A DNA stretch of 64,000 nucleotides from Bacteroidaceae bacterium (GCA_017466325.1 JAFTUK010000005.1:1-64000); one strand, 5' to 3'; shown: positions 46,936 to 57,684, numbered from the stretch's first letter. Notes: a model not told the origin generated them from the sequence alone. Numbers and translations are program-made.

Positions 46936-47442
46936 ATGGAAATATCTAAGATTGGATTCTATACAGGCCTCTGCTGGAGTGCCTCGTTCTTATTGGCTAT
47001 GCTTAGCCTCACGCAACCTGCGTGGGGCTTTGCCGGCAATTTGCTGGGTGTGTTGAGCTTCTGGGTGGCAGGCGTGCAATTGCGTGCCGCACAGGAATCC
47101 ATGCCCAAGGAGGAAGAACCCTGGGGTGTGCGCCATCGCTGGCACAAGTCCTTGCAGGTACAACTTTTGGCCGCCCTGCTTTGCACCTTTGTGCAGTACA
47201 TGTATTTCCGGTATGTGGACAACGGACGCATGCTGACGGCACTGACCGAGGTGTACACAAATCCCGAATACACGGAACTGATGAAGCAGGCGGTGCCCGA
47301 ATACAAACCGCAGGACGTTCTTGACCTGCTTTCGCAGATAACGCTCAGGGACCTGGCAATAAACTTCCTTGTCCTGAACTCCTTCCTGGCCATAGTGCTC
47401 AGTATCCCCACCGCATTCGTGGCGGCTGTGAGGAAGAAGTAA
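46936..47442 (+). CDS. DUF4199-like membrane protein
   Basis: The 168-residue product has four hydrophobic segments (about 12-33, 35-50, 73-95 and 137-160) and the WVAGVQLRAAQES segment between the second and third. The layout fits DUF4199, a Bacteroidota membrane family of unknown function. The frame is open further upstream over oadB, but the ATG at 46936 is the first sensible start after the heptamer array. Confidence 0.82.
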   Translation: MEISKIGFYTGLCWSASFLLAMLSLTQPAWGFAGNLLGVLSFWVAGVQLRAAQESMPKEEEPWGVRHRWHKSLQVQLLAALLCTFVQYMYFRYVDNGRMLTALTEVYTNPEYTELMKQAVPEYKPQDVLDLLSQITLRDLAINFLVLNSFLAIVLSIPTAFVAAVRKK

Positions 47443-47487
47443 CCGTGTTGTCCTGATATATTGAAAAAACAAACACCAAATAATGTT

Positions 47488-49230
47488 ATGAAAAAGATTC
47501 TCTCATTTATTCTGCTCGGTGCAACGTCATTTGTTGCCTCGGCACAGATTTCGTCGTTGGACGAATTGTCCTCCGACAAGGCCTACACCATCTATAATCC
47601 GTTTTACACGACCTATGCCGTGTACAATGCAGAGAAGAGCACGTCGCTGGTATGGGCGGCAGGCATGACGGCTTCGGACAAGACGATAGCCGACCAGTCC
47701 TACTCCACACCGTTCAATGCGGCCGACCCATCATCCTCATGGATGATTGTGCTGTTCAACGAGCAGTGGTTTGTCTACAACCTCGGTGCGAAGAAGTTTA
47801 TGGCCGTGGGACACACAGCGGCCAATTCGTCCACCGCTTCGGCAAAGTTGCAGGACACACCTGTAGCCGTGGAGTTTACAAGCAACGGTAACGGTGGCTT
47901 TCACCTCCGCTCCTACGATGGCAACCAGAACTTTCTCTGTGCCGCTCCCCAGTTGTCATACCCCATCAGCATCTGGACGAGTGCAGACAATGGCTCCACA
48001 TGGCAGATAGAGGAAAATGCCCAGGTACAGGCCGATTACGAGACCTGTATGCAGAAACTCAAGGAGGCTTTCCCCGAAACCGTAGCCTTGAAGATAGACA
48101 CACGTCACGGATATGTGTGGAGTACAAAGAACGGTGGTCCTATGCCAGAGCGCATAGCCAAGGGTCGTGACTTTACTTTCTATACACGTGCACGCCTCGG
48201 ATGGAACTGTACTGAAGGACTTACCATCAAGCACGGTGATGAGGAATACAAGGTGACGGAAATCAATTCCGGTGCCTATGCCACCGAGATTACCATCCCT
48301 GCCGACAAGGTAAACGGGGATGTTGTAATCAGTGGCGAATGGGTGCGTGATGCCGAGACAAAGAACGCCCAGGTACTATCCTTCGCTGATGAGTTTGAAG
48401 GCGAAGGCGAACCTACATCCGAATTCTGGAAACGCACCGAGCGCCAGGGGGCTACATGGAACCGCTGGTGCTCCAACTCTCCCCTGGTGGTGTATCAAGA
48501 GGACGGCGCACTTCATTGCCGCGCCATTCCCAATCCCGACAAGTCTTCCGACAACGTGCCCATGATAACGGGTGGCGTGAAGACCCAGGGCAAGTTCGCC
48601 TTCCAGTGGGGCAGGGTAGAGGCACGTATCAAGACCATTGCCCATACCGGTACGTTCCCTGCTTTCTGGATGATGCCTGCCGACAATAGCCTTGGATGGC
48701 CCAATAATGGTGAGATAGACATCTGGGAGGCCATAGATACCGATGGGCGTGCCTATGGTACAGTTCACACTCATTGGACATACGACTTGAAGAAGGGTGG
48801 TAATAGTGGCAACAAACCAGGGATAGATTACTCCCTCTGGCATGTCTATGCCGTGGAGTGGAATGCCACTTCCATCACCTGGTATGTGGATGGAGAAAAG
48901 GTGTGGACATACAACAAGAGTACCGACCAGAATGCCCTTGACAACGGCCAGTGGCCTTTTGATGCTCCCTTCTATATCATCCTCAATCAGAGTGTGGGCA
49001 ACGGTTCATGGGCACGTCCTGCCGACGAGTCCTTCACCTATGAAACCCTCTTTGACTGGGTTCGCGTATATCAGAAACCCGAGTATACCGGCATAGAGGA
49101 CGTGCTTAATGAAGAGGAGCAGGTCTCTGCCAATAGTTCAAACACCGTTTACGACCTGCAAGGCCGTATGGTTCAGGACGTAAAAGCTGGTGGATTGTAT
49201 ATCGTAGATGGCAAGAAGGTGGTGATGTAG
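47488..49230 (+). CDS. Exported GH16 beta-glucanase (laminarinase-type)
   Basis: The 580-residue enzyme has a signal peptide (MKKILSFILLGATSFVASAQ), an N-terminal beta-rich domain (about 20-180), a linker domain and the GH16 catalytic domain (about 300-535) with the ExDxxE motif in GEIDIWEAID (about 405-414). It ends with the tail VYDLQGRMVQDVKAGGLYIVDGKKVVM, like other exported proteins here. Beta-1,3-glucan is the likely target. A 192-bp stretch of its 3' part is repeated almost exactly at 51317-51508. The upstream ATG-less extension (47461) was rejected. Confidence 0.93.
   Translation: MKKILSFILLGATSFVASAQISSLDELSSDKAYTIYNPFYTTYAVYNAEKSTSLVWAAGMTASDKTIADQSYSTPFNAADPSSSWMIVLFNEQWFVYNLGAKKFMAVGHTAANSSTASAKLQDTPVAVEFTSNGNGGFHLRSYDGNQNFLCAAPQLSYPISIWTSADNGSTWQIEENAQVQADYETCMQKLKEAFPETVALKIDTRHGYVWSTKNGGPMPERIAKGRDFTFYTRARLGWNCTEGLTIKHGDEEYKVTEINSGAYATEITIPADKVNGDVVISGEWVRDAETKNAQVLSFADEFEGEGEPTSEFWKRTERQGATWNRWCSNSPLVVYQEDGALHCRAIPNPDKSSDNVPMITGGVKTQGKFAFQWGRVEARIKTIAHTGTFPAFWMMPADNSLGWPNNGEIDIWEAIDTDGRAYGTVHTHWTYDLKKGGNSGNKPGIDYSLWHVYAVEWNATSITWYVDGEKVWTYNKSTDQNALDNGQWPFDAPFYIILNQSVGNGSWARPADESFTYETLFDWVRVYQKPEYTGIEDVLNEEEQVSANSSNTVYDLQGRMVQDVKAGGLYIVDGKKVVM
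48915..49106 (+). repeat. Direct repeat, left copy (inside GH16)
   Basis: This 192-bp stretch recurs at 51317-51508 with only two mismatches that I can find (offset 2402 bp). The two copies bracket the DUF5675 cassette. Confidence 0.9.
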
Positions 49231-49292
49231 TATCCTTCTGCCCCTCTTGCTCGACTACGATTCATCATAATCCGGATTCGGGGATAATTGAT

Positions 49293-49346
49293 TCCGATGA
49301 TTCGTGGTCTTCCGATGATTCGTGGTCTTCCGATGATTCGTGGTCT
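49293..49346 (+). repeat. Three 18-bp in-frame repeats encoding SDDSWS
   Basis: TCCGATGATTCGTGGTCT occurs three times in a row, then a partial fourth copy (SDDFDSW). It is in the same frame as the DUF5675 protein and has no stop between. Confidence 0.85.
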
Positions 49347-49385
49347 TCCGATGATTTCGACTCATGGGATTTCGGCAGTGACCCT

Positions 49386-49997
49386 TTGGATAATTCAGGA
49401 ACAGGTGGTTCTGGGAATAGCAATGGAGTTACCGGCAACAACGGTGGATCTACCGGAACAAACTCGAATACAGGAGGAGGTTCTGGTTCTAGTGGCAGCA
49501 CTTTGCCAAAAGAGCCAGAAATAAGGACTCCTGATTCTTTGGAAAAAGCAGGAGTGCGGATTACTGCAAAAAGATATATATTGACGACTAATTGTACCGT
49601 TAGTGTATTTGAAGCGCAGGCTTATGGTCAAAATGGGCAAAAGTTGAACAACTCTGTCGTTAAAGGATATTTCATGGAACGTCCCTATGACGCAAACTTG
49701 GCAGAAAAGTCAGGAAGCAAACGCGCCATTCAGCCAGGAGAATATAACATAATACCCAAAACACCCGGGCAACAATACCAATGGTATTTGAAAGAAGTGC
49801 CAGGACGCTATGGAATTGCCATTCATGCAGGGAATTATGCAGAAGATAGTTCTGGTTGTCTGTTGCCAGGAATGTCATTAGCAAAAGTCGGCGACTCAAA
49901 TTACATGGTGCAAAACAGTAAGAATAAATTGGATGCTTTGTTTGAACTTTTTAAGATGTACGGAGCAGGCAATATCAGTATAAATATTATTCAATGA
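49386..49997 (+). CDS. DUF5675-domain protein lacking its N-terminus, candidate toxin
   Basis: From the only start-like codon (TTG at 49386) 203 residues follow: a Gly/Ser/Asn-rich linker (about 1-38) and a DUF5675-like domain (about 50-203) with GYFMERPY, QPGEYNIIP and GRYGIAIHAGNYAEDSSGCLLPG (about 141-163). The HxGN and later GC recall the His and Cys of L,D-transpeptidase-like folds. The frame is open back to 49137, inside the GH16 gene, without ATG or GTG, and includes the SDDSWS repeats, so the original N-terminus seems to be lost. It is AT-rich relative to its surroundings. A role in attack on peptidoglycan is inference. Confidence 0.65.
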   Translation: MDNSGTGGSGNSNGVTGNNGGSTGTNSNTGGGSGSSGSTLPKEPEIRTPDSLEKAGVRITAKRYILTTNCTVSVFEAQAYGQNGQKLNNSVVKGYFMERPYDANLAEKSGSKRAIQPGEYNIIPKTPGQQYQWYLKEVPGRYGIAIHAGNYAEDSSGCLLPGMSLAKVGDSNYMVQNSKNKLDALFELFKMYGAGNISINIIQ

Positions 49998-50632
49998 GGA
50001 ATTACGGACTTGTAGCATTGCTCTTCATCGTGCTGAGCCCGGCACTGCGGGCGCAGCACGGAGGAGTGTCGGCAGGAAGGTTGCGGGCAGCCTATGAGGC
50101 GTCGGTCGGCGAGGGCGGAAGATTGCGGCAGAGGCTTTTCTTCGATGCCTTCCCCACAAACGGAGAGGATTATGAGCTAATCTTCGGCTACCACCCGGAA
50201 CTGCGGGACTCGTCGCTCTACGACTGCGCTGCCGACATGGTGGAGGCCTTCTGGTGCCACGATGCGATTCCCGACTCGCTATTCTACAGCAAAGTAGCAG
50301 CCGTGACGTGCGGGCTGAGGCTTGATGCGGACGCGCCGAACTACTGGCAGGCACGTTTGGAAAGTGTGCTCACGCGGCATGGCAGGGATGCGGAGACTCT
50401 CATCGACCGGGTAGCAAGCCTTCCGGTAGGTGACCAAATGCGCTTCTGGAGTTTCGTGTGGTCAACAACGCTCGACGACGAGGTACGGAGCAGGCGCGAC
50501 TTTCACCGTGGCTACATCCTTAGACGGCACCCTCAGATGGTGCCCGTATACGACTCGGCACGCAAGCTCTTTTTCAATGGCATAAACTTTTCTTCGGAGC
50601 CTTCGCCACGAAACTTTCCCGAATGCGAATGA
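49994..50632 (+). CDS. Exported protein, paralogue 1 of a pair, candidate immunity protein
   Basis: The 212-residue product has a signal peptide (MRNYGLVALLFIVLSPALRAQ) and a helical domain with FFDAFPTNGEDYELIFGYHPE (about 49-69), SKVAAVTCGLRLDADAPNYWQARLESVL and MRFWSFVWSTTL. Its start overlaps the DUF5675 stop by 4 bases, and it is clearly paralogous to the next gene. Families with an FFxAFP..xxxF..LYG signature next to secreted-toxin genes are common in Bacteroidales, as I remember. A periplasmic immunity protein is the inferred role. Confidence 0.7.
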   Translation: MRNYGLVALLFIVLSPALRAQHGGVSAGRLRAAYEASVGEGGRLRQRLFFDAFPTNGEDYELIFGYHPELRDSSLYDCAADMVEAFWCHDAIPDSLFYSKVAAVTCGLRLDADAPNYWQARLESVLTRHGRDAETLIDRVASLPVGDQMRFWSFVWSTTLDDEVRSRRDFHRGYILRRHPQMVPVYDSARKLFFNGINFSSEPSPRNFPECE

Positions 50633-51261
50633 TTATGTACACGACAGCATCATACTTCAAGCGGGCGGCCATCTGCCTGCTTGCCCTCGCCAGCCTTGTC
50701 AAGGCATCGGCGCAAAGTCAAGACCTGCGTCCCGAGGAGATTGCAGCCGCCCACGCCGCCCTCCTTTCCTGTCCCGACAGCCTCGCGGAGGCCCGTTTCT
50801 TCAACGCCTTTCCCGACCGTGGGGAGGACTTCACGCTCCTCTACGAACCTCACAACCTGACGGCCGGTACTACTTTCGACTTCTCCGGCAGTTCCTATTG
50901 CCACACCTCGGCCTTCTGGAATCTCCGGCTGATACCTGCCGAAGTACTGGCCGAGAAGGTGGTACGCATCACCTGCGGCCTCCGCTTCAGCCAAGGTGCA
51001 TCATGGTACTGGCAATGGTATCTGCGCCAAGCGCTCGCCCTGCCCGAGTTGAGAGATGTGATTATAGATGAAGTGGCACGCCTGCGCAGCGGCCATCAAT
51101 TGGAGTTCTGGGCCATGGTGTGGTCATCGGCAGAAGCCGACAGCCGTGACCTGCTCTTCGAATCCCTTCAGCCCGGCCTCCTCACCCGCCATCCCCACAC
51201 AGCCTCCATCTCCGCCTGCGCCTTCCATCTCTTCCACAACGAAGTCAGAAGCAGGGAATAA
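50623..51261 (+). CDS. Exported protein, paralogue 2 of a pair, candidate immunity protein
   Basis: The 212 residues follow the same plan as paralogue 1: signal peptide (LLALASLVKASAQ), FFNAFPDRGEDFTLLYEPHN (about 60-79), EKVVRITCGLRFSQGASWYWQWYLRQAL and LEFWAMVWSSAE. It overlaps the previous gene by 10 bases. Codon use is GC-rich, unlike the AT-rich DUF5675 gene. The duplication fits an immunity gene that diverged to answer related toxins, but no function has been shown. Confidence 0.7.
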   Translation: MRMIMYTTASYFKRAAICLLALASLVKASAQSQDLRPEEIAAAHAALLSCPDSLAEARFFNAFPDRGEDFTLLYEPHNLTAGTTFDFSGSSYCHTSAFWNLRLIPAEVLAEKVVRITCGLRFSQGASWYWQWYLRQALALPELRDVIIDEVARLRSGHQLEFWAMVWSSAEADSRDLLFESLQPGLLTRHPHTASISACAFHLFHNEVRSRE

Positions 51262-51316
51262 GCAAGTGATGAAATGCCAGCGAGCACCTCGGGAGATGCA
51301 AACCGGGCATTAAGGG

Positions 51317-51632
51317 CAAGAGTACCGACCAGAATGCCCTTGACAACGGCCAGTGGCCTTTTGATGCTCCCTTCTACATCATCCTCAATCAGAGTGTGGG
51401 CAACGGTTCATGGGCACGTCCTGCCGACGAGTCCTTCACCTATGAAACCCTCTTTGACTGGGTTCGCGTATATCAGAAACCCGAGTATACCGGCATAGAT
51501 GACGTGCTCACCGATGAGGAGAATAACTTGGTCAGTAATGTGAATGCCGTTTACGATATGCAGGGACGCTTTGTCAAGGACATGAAAACAGGCGGATTAT
51601 ATATAGTAAACGGCAAGAAAGTTGTGATGTAG
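51317..51632 (+). pseudogene. 3' fragment of a GH16 gene (right copy of the direct repeat)
   Basis: The first 192 bases (51317-51508) are almost identical to 48915-49106 of the GH16 gene. The remaining 124 bases encode a similar but diverged tail (DDVLTDEENNLVSN to GGLYIVNGKKVVM). There is no catalytic domain, signal peptide or proper start, so it is the stump of a glucanase gene split or duplicated by the cassette. Confidence 0.85.
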
Positions 51633-51791
51633 AGAACCTGTCTATATCAACGACACATTTGTCTAAGTAATTATCTTTAACCCCAAATCGGTCATTAGCG
51701 CGTATAAGCCTAATGATCGATTTGTGTTGACAGCAGTATGTGTTCTTGATTTTTCCTATTGGTTCCTGTACCTACGTGTGTGGTCCTCAGT

Positions 51792-51854
51792 GGCGATAAA
51801 GTTCACCGCCACTGGCGATAAAAATAATGGCCAGTGGCGGTGAACTTTATCGCC
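51792..51854. repeat. Perfect 25-base inverted repeat
   Basis: Arms 51792-51816 and 51830-51854 are perfect complements around a 13-base loop, with GGCGATAAA at the outer ends. The sequence is related to the hairpin at 29486-29516. It may end transcripts from both sides; the rest of the gap 51633-51910 shows nothing else. Confidence 0.85.
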
Positions 51855-51910
51855 ATCGGGGATTAATGTAGTTGCCCTCAAGGACAATTAGACTTCCTTG
51901 AGGCGGAAAC

Positions 51911-52630
51911 TTACTTTTCCAGTGTCAGGCCCAGGTACATGCCGTCTACCTTGTTTGCCAAACCTGCTATGGTAGATATTGTGGAATTGTTGGTGGTGCT
52001 ACCGGCAGCAGATACAACCTTGGAGATGAATTGCAGGAGCTTGTCGGCCTTGAAGGAAAGTTGCAGACTGCCTATGCCCACTTTGCAGTTCATCTTGAAA
52101 CTGGTGTACTTGCCAAGTTTGCCGGAGGTACTGTACTTGCTTAGGGGGCTGCTTGCCAGATTGATGGTAAGGTCGCTTTCTGCAACGCTCCATTGGAAGG
52201 GGATGTTTTTGCTACCGTATGTCACAATACCTGTGCCGTCTTCCTTGAATTCCATTTTTACTTTGCCTGAAGTGAAACCTATCTTGTCCAGATACCCCTG
52301 GAGTTTTTCTTCTGCTGCCTTGCCGGCTGCCATGCCACCTACGTTGGTGAGCATGTTCTCGCTCTCGAAGATAACGGCAGGCTGCTTGTAACTCCATGTG
52401 CCTACAAGACTGGTTGTGCTTACCTTGTCTTTGCCCAGCAGACCGGCAACGAAGTCGCCTACACTGCTCAGACCGCTCAGGGCACTCTGTGCCTTTTGGG
52501 CAGCGTCGCTTTGTGATGAAGACTGTTCTGTGTTTGAAGACTTCTTGAACAGGTCCAGAAGACTCTGTGCATGGCTCTGTGCCGCATTGAATGCAAGCAT
52601 GGCCGCAAGAATGATGAGTGTCTTTTTCAT
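51911..52630 (-). CDS. DUF4923-like exported protein
   Basis: The 239 residues have a signal peptide (MLAFNAAQSHAQ), a Ser/Gln-rich stretch (about 33-50) and a beta-rich domain (LVGTWSYKQPAVIFES, VKMEFKEDGTGIVTYGSKNIPFQW, LQLSFKADKLLQFISKV) like the DUF4923 lipocalin-type family. Function unknown. The frame runs far upstream, but the ATG at 52630 gives a good signal peptide. Confidence 0.82.
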   Translation of the reverse strand: MKKTLIILAAMLAFNAAQSHAQSLLDLFKKSSNTEQSSSQSDAAQKAQSALSGLSSVGDFVAGLLGKDKVSTTSLVGTWSYKQPAVIFESENMLTNVGGMAAGKAAEEKLQGYLDKIGFTSGKVKMEFKEDGTGIVTYGSKNIPFQWSVAESDLTINLASSPLSKYSTSGKLGKYTSFKMNCKVGIGSLQLSFKADKLLQFISKVVSAAGSTTNNSTISTIAGLANKVDGMYLGLTLEK

Positions 52631-52641
52631 AATCATTGTTG

Positions 52642-53622
52642 TTATAGTTTGAATAGTTGTGTTATCAGTATGGGCAGCGTCAGTGTGACGAGTGTCAGCA
52701 ACTGTGCCATCGGCGAGCCGACCTTTCCCTTCGGTGCAAGCATGAGCAGTGCGGGGTATATGAGCAGTGCAACGGCCAGTGTCCATCCCATGAGTCTTTG
52801 CCACGACAGTGTGCCCATGGCCACGGGTAGGTACATAATGGCCATGCCTGGCAGAAGCATGAGCAGGGCGGCTATGTACTTGGCCCTGTACACGGCACGG
52901 AGGTTGTGCAGGCGTGTATGAAGGAGGGACATGTATGGTTGCTCGTATCCAAGCCGTGCGGTGAGCAGAGGCAGGGTGGGAAAAGTGAGTGTATACAGGA
53001 CGGTAAAGTCGGTGTACACCTCCATGTCCATTGCCATGCTTATGCCAGTGAGAATAAGGGAAGATATGAGTCCGTTCCTTATCTTCTTCCTCAGCGCGGG
53101 ATGGCGCAGACGCATCTTCATCTCGCATGACAGGAAGGCACCTTTGTCCAGTATATGGGGCAGGCGGTGCTGTGTTTCCTTGCCTTGGGTGAAGTGCAGG
53201 TAGACATGCCAGCATGCCAGATACACGTATCCGCTCAGTATGAAGAAGCCGAGAAGCCACCATTGTGGCCATAGCGCCGGCAACCAAATGAAGTTGAGGG
53301 GCGTGAAGAGCATCCGCAGAAGGTAGGCAGCAAGCACATGCCGGTGTCTGACGGGCAGAAGCCTGTATTGGTGTGCATTGTATGCCGGTGTGCTCTGGCT
53401 GAACCACCTCATTACCTGGTCGGCCACGAGCAGTAGGGGCAGATTTTCCACGATGCTTATCCCCGATGCTTCCAATGTGCGTGGCAGAGCCAGTGCCATG
53501 CTTGTCCAAAGAACTATTTTCAGGCTCCAGATGATGATGTCGCGTGAGAAATGCATACTGCGCCGTTCACGAAGGTATTCGTGTCGGCACAGTTCTGCTA
53601 TGTTTCTCGGTGCGGTACTCAT
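52642..53622 (-). CDS. Multi-pass membrane protein of unknown function
   Basis: The 326 residues contain about eight hydrophobic segments (for example FIWLPALWPQWWLLGFFILSGYVYLACWHV and AALLMLLPGMAIMYLPVAM), with polar N-terminal and central loops. It resembles permease parts of ABC exporters (DUF5687-like), but no ATPase gene adjoins it, so this is not certain. It lies 11 bases upstream of the DUF4923 gene in the same direction; a heptamer array precedes its start. Confidence 0.65.
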   Translation of the reverse strand: MSTAPRNIAELCRHEYLRERRSMHFSRDIIIWSLKIVLWTSMALALPRTLEASGISIVENLPLLLVADQVMRWFSQSTPAYNAHQYRLLPVRHRHVLAAYLLRMLFTPLNFIWLPALWPQWWLLGFFILSGYVYLACWHVYLHFTQGKETQHRLPHILDKGAFLSCEMKMRLRHPALRKKIRNGLISSLILTGISMAMDMEVYTDFTVLYTLTFPTLPLLTARLGYEQPYMSLLHTRLHNLRAVYRAKYIAALLMLLPGMAIMYLPVAMGTLSWQRLMGWTLAVALLIYPALLMLAPKGKVGSPMAQLLTLVTLTLPILITQLFKL

Positions 53623-53630
53623 CTTTGCGA

Positions 53631-53716
53631 ACGGAAAACGGAAATCTGAAATCTGAAAGGTTAAAGGTGAGTGTGCTGTTTTCCGTTTTCCATTTTTACT
53701 TTTCCGTTTCCGTTTG
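53631..53716 (-). repeat. Heptamer tract upstream of the membrane-protein gene
   Basis: On the plus strand: ACGGAAA, ACGGAAA, TCTGAAA, TCTGAAA, GGTTAAA, GGTGAGT, a short break, then TTTTCCG, TTTTCCA, TTTTTAC, TTTTCCG. The near end lies 8 bases before the ATG (minus strand). The second half is the reverse complement type of the first. Confidence 0.8.
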
Positions 53717-53732
53717 TCATACCCCTCTGCCC

Positions 53733-53852
53733 TGCGGGCACCTCTTCTGTCTCAGGGGAGGAAAGCGGAGGGGGTATGTCCTTTTCGCTCATCCGCTCAC
53801 CGCTCATCCGTTTTCTCCCTCCCTCACAGGGAGGGTCGGGGTGGGTCCTTCA
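53733..53852. repeat. GC-rich palindromic dispersed repeats downstream of valS
   Basis: CCCCTCTGCCCTGCGGGCACC with CTCAGGGGAGG and GCGGAGGGGGTATG (53735-53777), GCTCATCC/GCTCACC heptamers (53788-53811), then CTCCCTCCCTCACAGGGAGGG (53818-53838). The parts match the element in uvrA and that before aroC. The last hairpin could end the valS transcript. Confidence 0.65.
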
Positions 53853-53862
53853 CCCTTTACTT

Positions 53863-56595
<2,733 letters not shown>

Positions 56596-56628
56596 TTCTA
56601 TTATGTCGTTTTTATTTATTTTCGCGCA

Positions 56629-56636
56629 CAAAGGTA
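56629..56636 (-). promoter_or_regulatory. -7 box for valS
   Basis: Minus-strand TACCTTTG, 34 bases before the ATG. Confidence 0.55.
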
Positions 56637-56743
56637 GTATTTTTTCTCCAATATATATTAAGGCTGATATAACAAATGGGGGTATGTCTCGGCATTTATA
56701 GTAAATTATGTATTAAAGATGTGCTTTGTATCCATTTTTTTAG

Positions 56744-56751
56744 TACCTTTG
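56744..56751 (+). promoter_or_regulatory. -7 box for the DUF3791 module
   Basis: TACCTTTG, 24 bases before the DUF3791 gene start, so the three-gene module has its own promoter. Confidence 0.55.
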
Positions 56752-56774
56752 GTTAACATTAGTGTATAAGTACT

Positions 56775-56996
56775 ATGTATAGTAATGCTGATAAAATAGA
56801 GTGGACTCTGATTTTCGTATATGAATTCGGAAAGAAATACGGGCTTACTGCCAAGCAGGCCTTCAATTACTTGTCCCGCTATCAAGGCATAGATTTCATA
56901 GACCGTCACTACGACTATGTACATACCCAGTCGTTCCAGTCAATGGTGGCGGACATCAGCGAATATTGTCACAGAAAGGGAGGAGGTCTGATATGA
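56775..56996 (+). CDS. DUF3791-like small protein
   Basis: The 73 residues (start MYSNADKIEWTLIFVYEFGK) are helical with an AFNYLSRYQGIDFIDRHYDYVHTQS core, typical of DUF3791. Such proteins usually precede a DUF3990 gene. Its stop overlaps the next start by 4 bases. By position it may be the antitoxin or an adaptor; this is inferred. Confidence 0.85.
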   Translation: MYSNADKIEWTLIFVYEFGKKYGLTAKQAFNYLSRYQGIDFIDRHYDYVHTQSFQSMVADISEYCHRKGGGLI

Positions 56997-57466
56997 TTCT
57001 GTATCATGGAACCAATGTGGAATTTGATACCATAGATTTGGCTAAATCCAAACCCAACAAGGACTTCGGGCAAGGATTTTACCTCACTGCTGATTATGAA
57101 CAGGCCTTGGCTATGGCAAGAATCAAGATGGAGCAGTTGGAATTTGGCGAACCTCTGGTTCTGACTTACGAAGTGGACGAGGAACTTATGAAATCGCTGA
57201 AGACCCTGCATTTCAATGAGTATTCCGAGGATTGGGCAAAGTTTATCTTGCTCAACCGTAGAAATACTGCTTCAGGACCGGCACACAACTATGATATCGT
57301 ATATGGGCCGATAGCCGATGACAGGGTTGGTGTTCAACTATGGAAATACGAGAATCAGAGCATCGACCTGCACACTCTGGTCAACAATCTTAAATATATA
57401 AAAGGCATGACCTTCCAATATTTCTTCGGAACACAGGAGGCCATAAGATTACTGCATCGCAAATGA
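56993..57466 (+). CDS. DUF3990-like protein, possible ADP-ribosyltransferase-fold toxin
   Basis: The 157 residues start MILYHGTNVEFDTIDLAKSK and contain KDFGQGFYLTADYEQALAMA (about 28-47) and YDIVYGPIADDRVGVQLW (about 99-116). The HGT near the start and the GxGFYLT segment are like the nicotinamide-binding core of ADP-ribosyltransferases, in line with DUF3990. It overlaps both neighbours by 4 bases. Toxin activity is inferred. Confidence 0.82.
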   Translation: MILYHGTNVEFDTIDLAKSKPNKDFGQGFYLTADYEQALAMARIKMEQLEFGEPLVLTYEVDEELMKSLKTLHFNEYSEDWAKFILLNRRNTASGPAHNYDIVYGPIADDRVGVQLWKYENQSIDLHTLVNNLKYIKGMTFQYFFGTQEAIRLLHRK

Positions 57467-57684
57467 ATATACAGGAACAGATGAAACTGGATATGACAAA
57501 GAATCTTGCTCTATTGTTGATGGAAAACAATCTTGAAATGACAATGGAGCAGGCTATATCCGTCGTTATGAATTCCGAGACCTACCAGCGATTACTGAAC
57601 GATGCTACGCATCTTTATTACCAAAGTCCACGCTATGTCTATGACTTTCTGGATAAGGAACTTAAATTAGGTAAAGTAGTGTAG
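57463..57684 (+). CDS. Third small protein of the DUF3791-DUF3990 module
   Basis: The 73 residues (MNIQEQMKLDMTKNLALLLM, then MEQAISVVMNSETYQRLLND and YDFLDKELKLGKVV) are almost wholly helical. I do not recognise a named family, though a small helical third member after DUF3990 is common in Bacteroidales as I recall. It overlaps the DUF3990 gene by 4 bases and ends the module. Confidence 0.78.
   Translation: MNIQEQMKLDMTKNLALLLMENNLEMTMEQAISVVMNSETYQRLLNDATHLYYQSPRYVYDFLDKELKLGKVV

Noticed and set aside
51792..51854. Invertible promoter (phase-variable inverton)
   Set aside because: Arms are perfect, but the 13-base loop has no room for a promoter and no recombinase gene is near.
52631..53509. 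N-terminal extension of the DUF4923 frame to 532 residues
   Set aside because: The extension is opposite in frame to the membrane-protein gene and has low-complexity His/Arg/Thr composition. The ATG at 52630 gives a good signal peptide.
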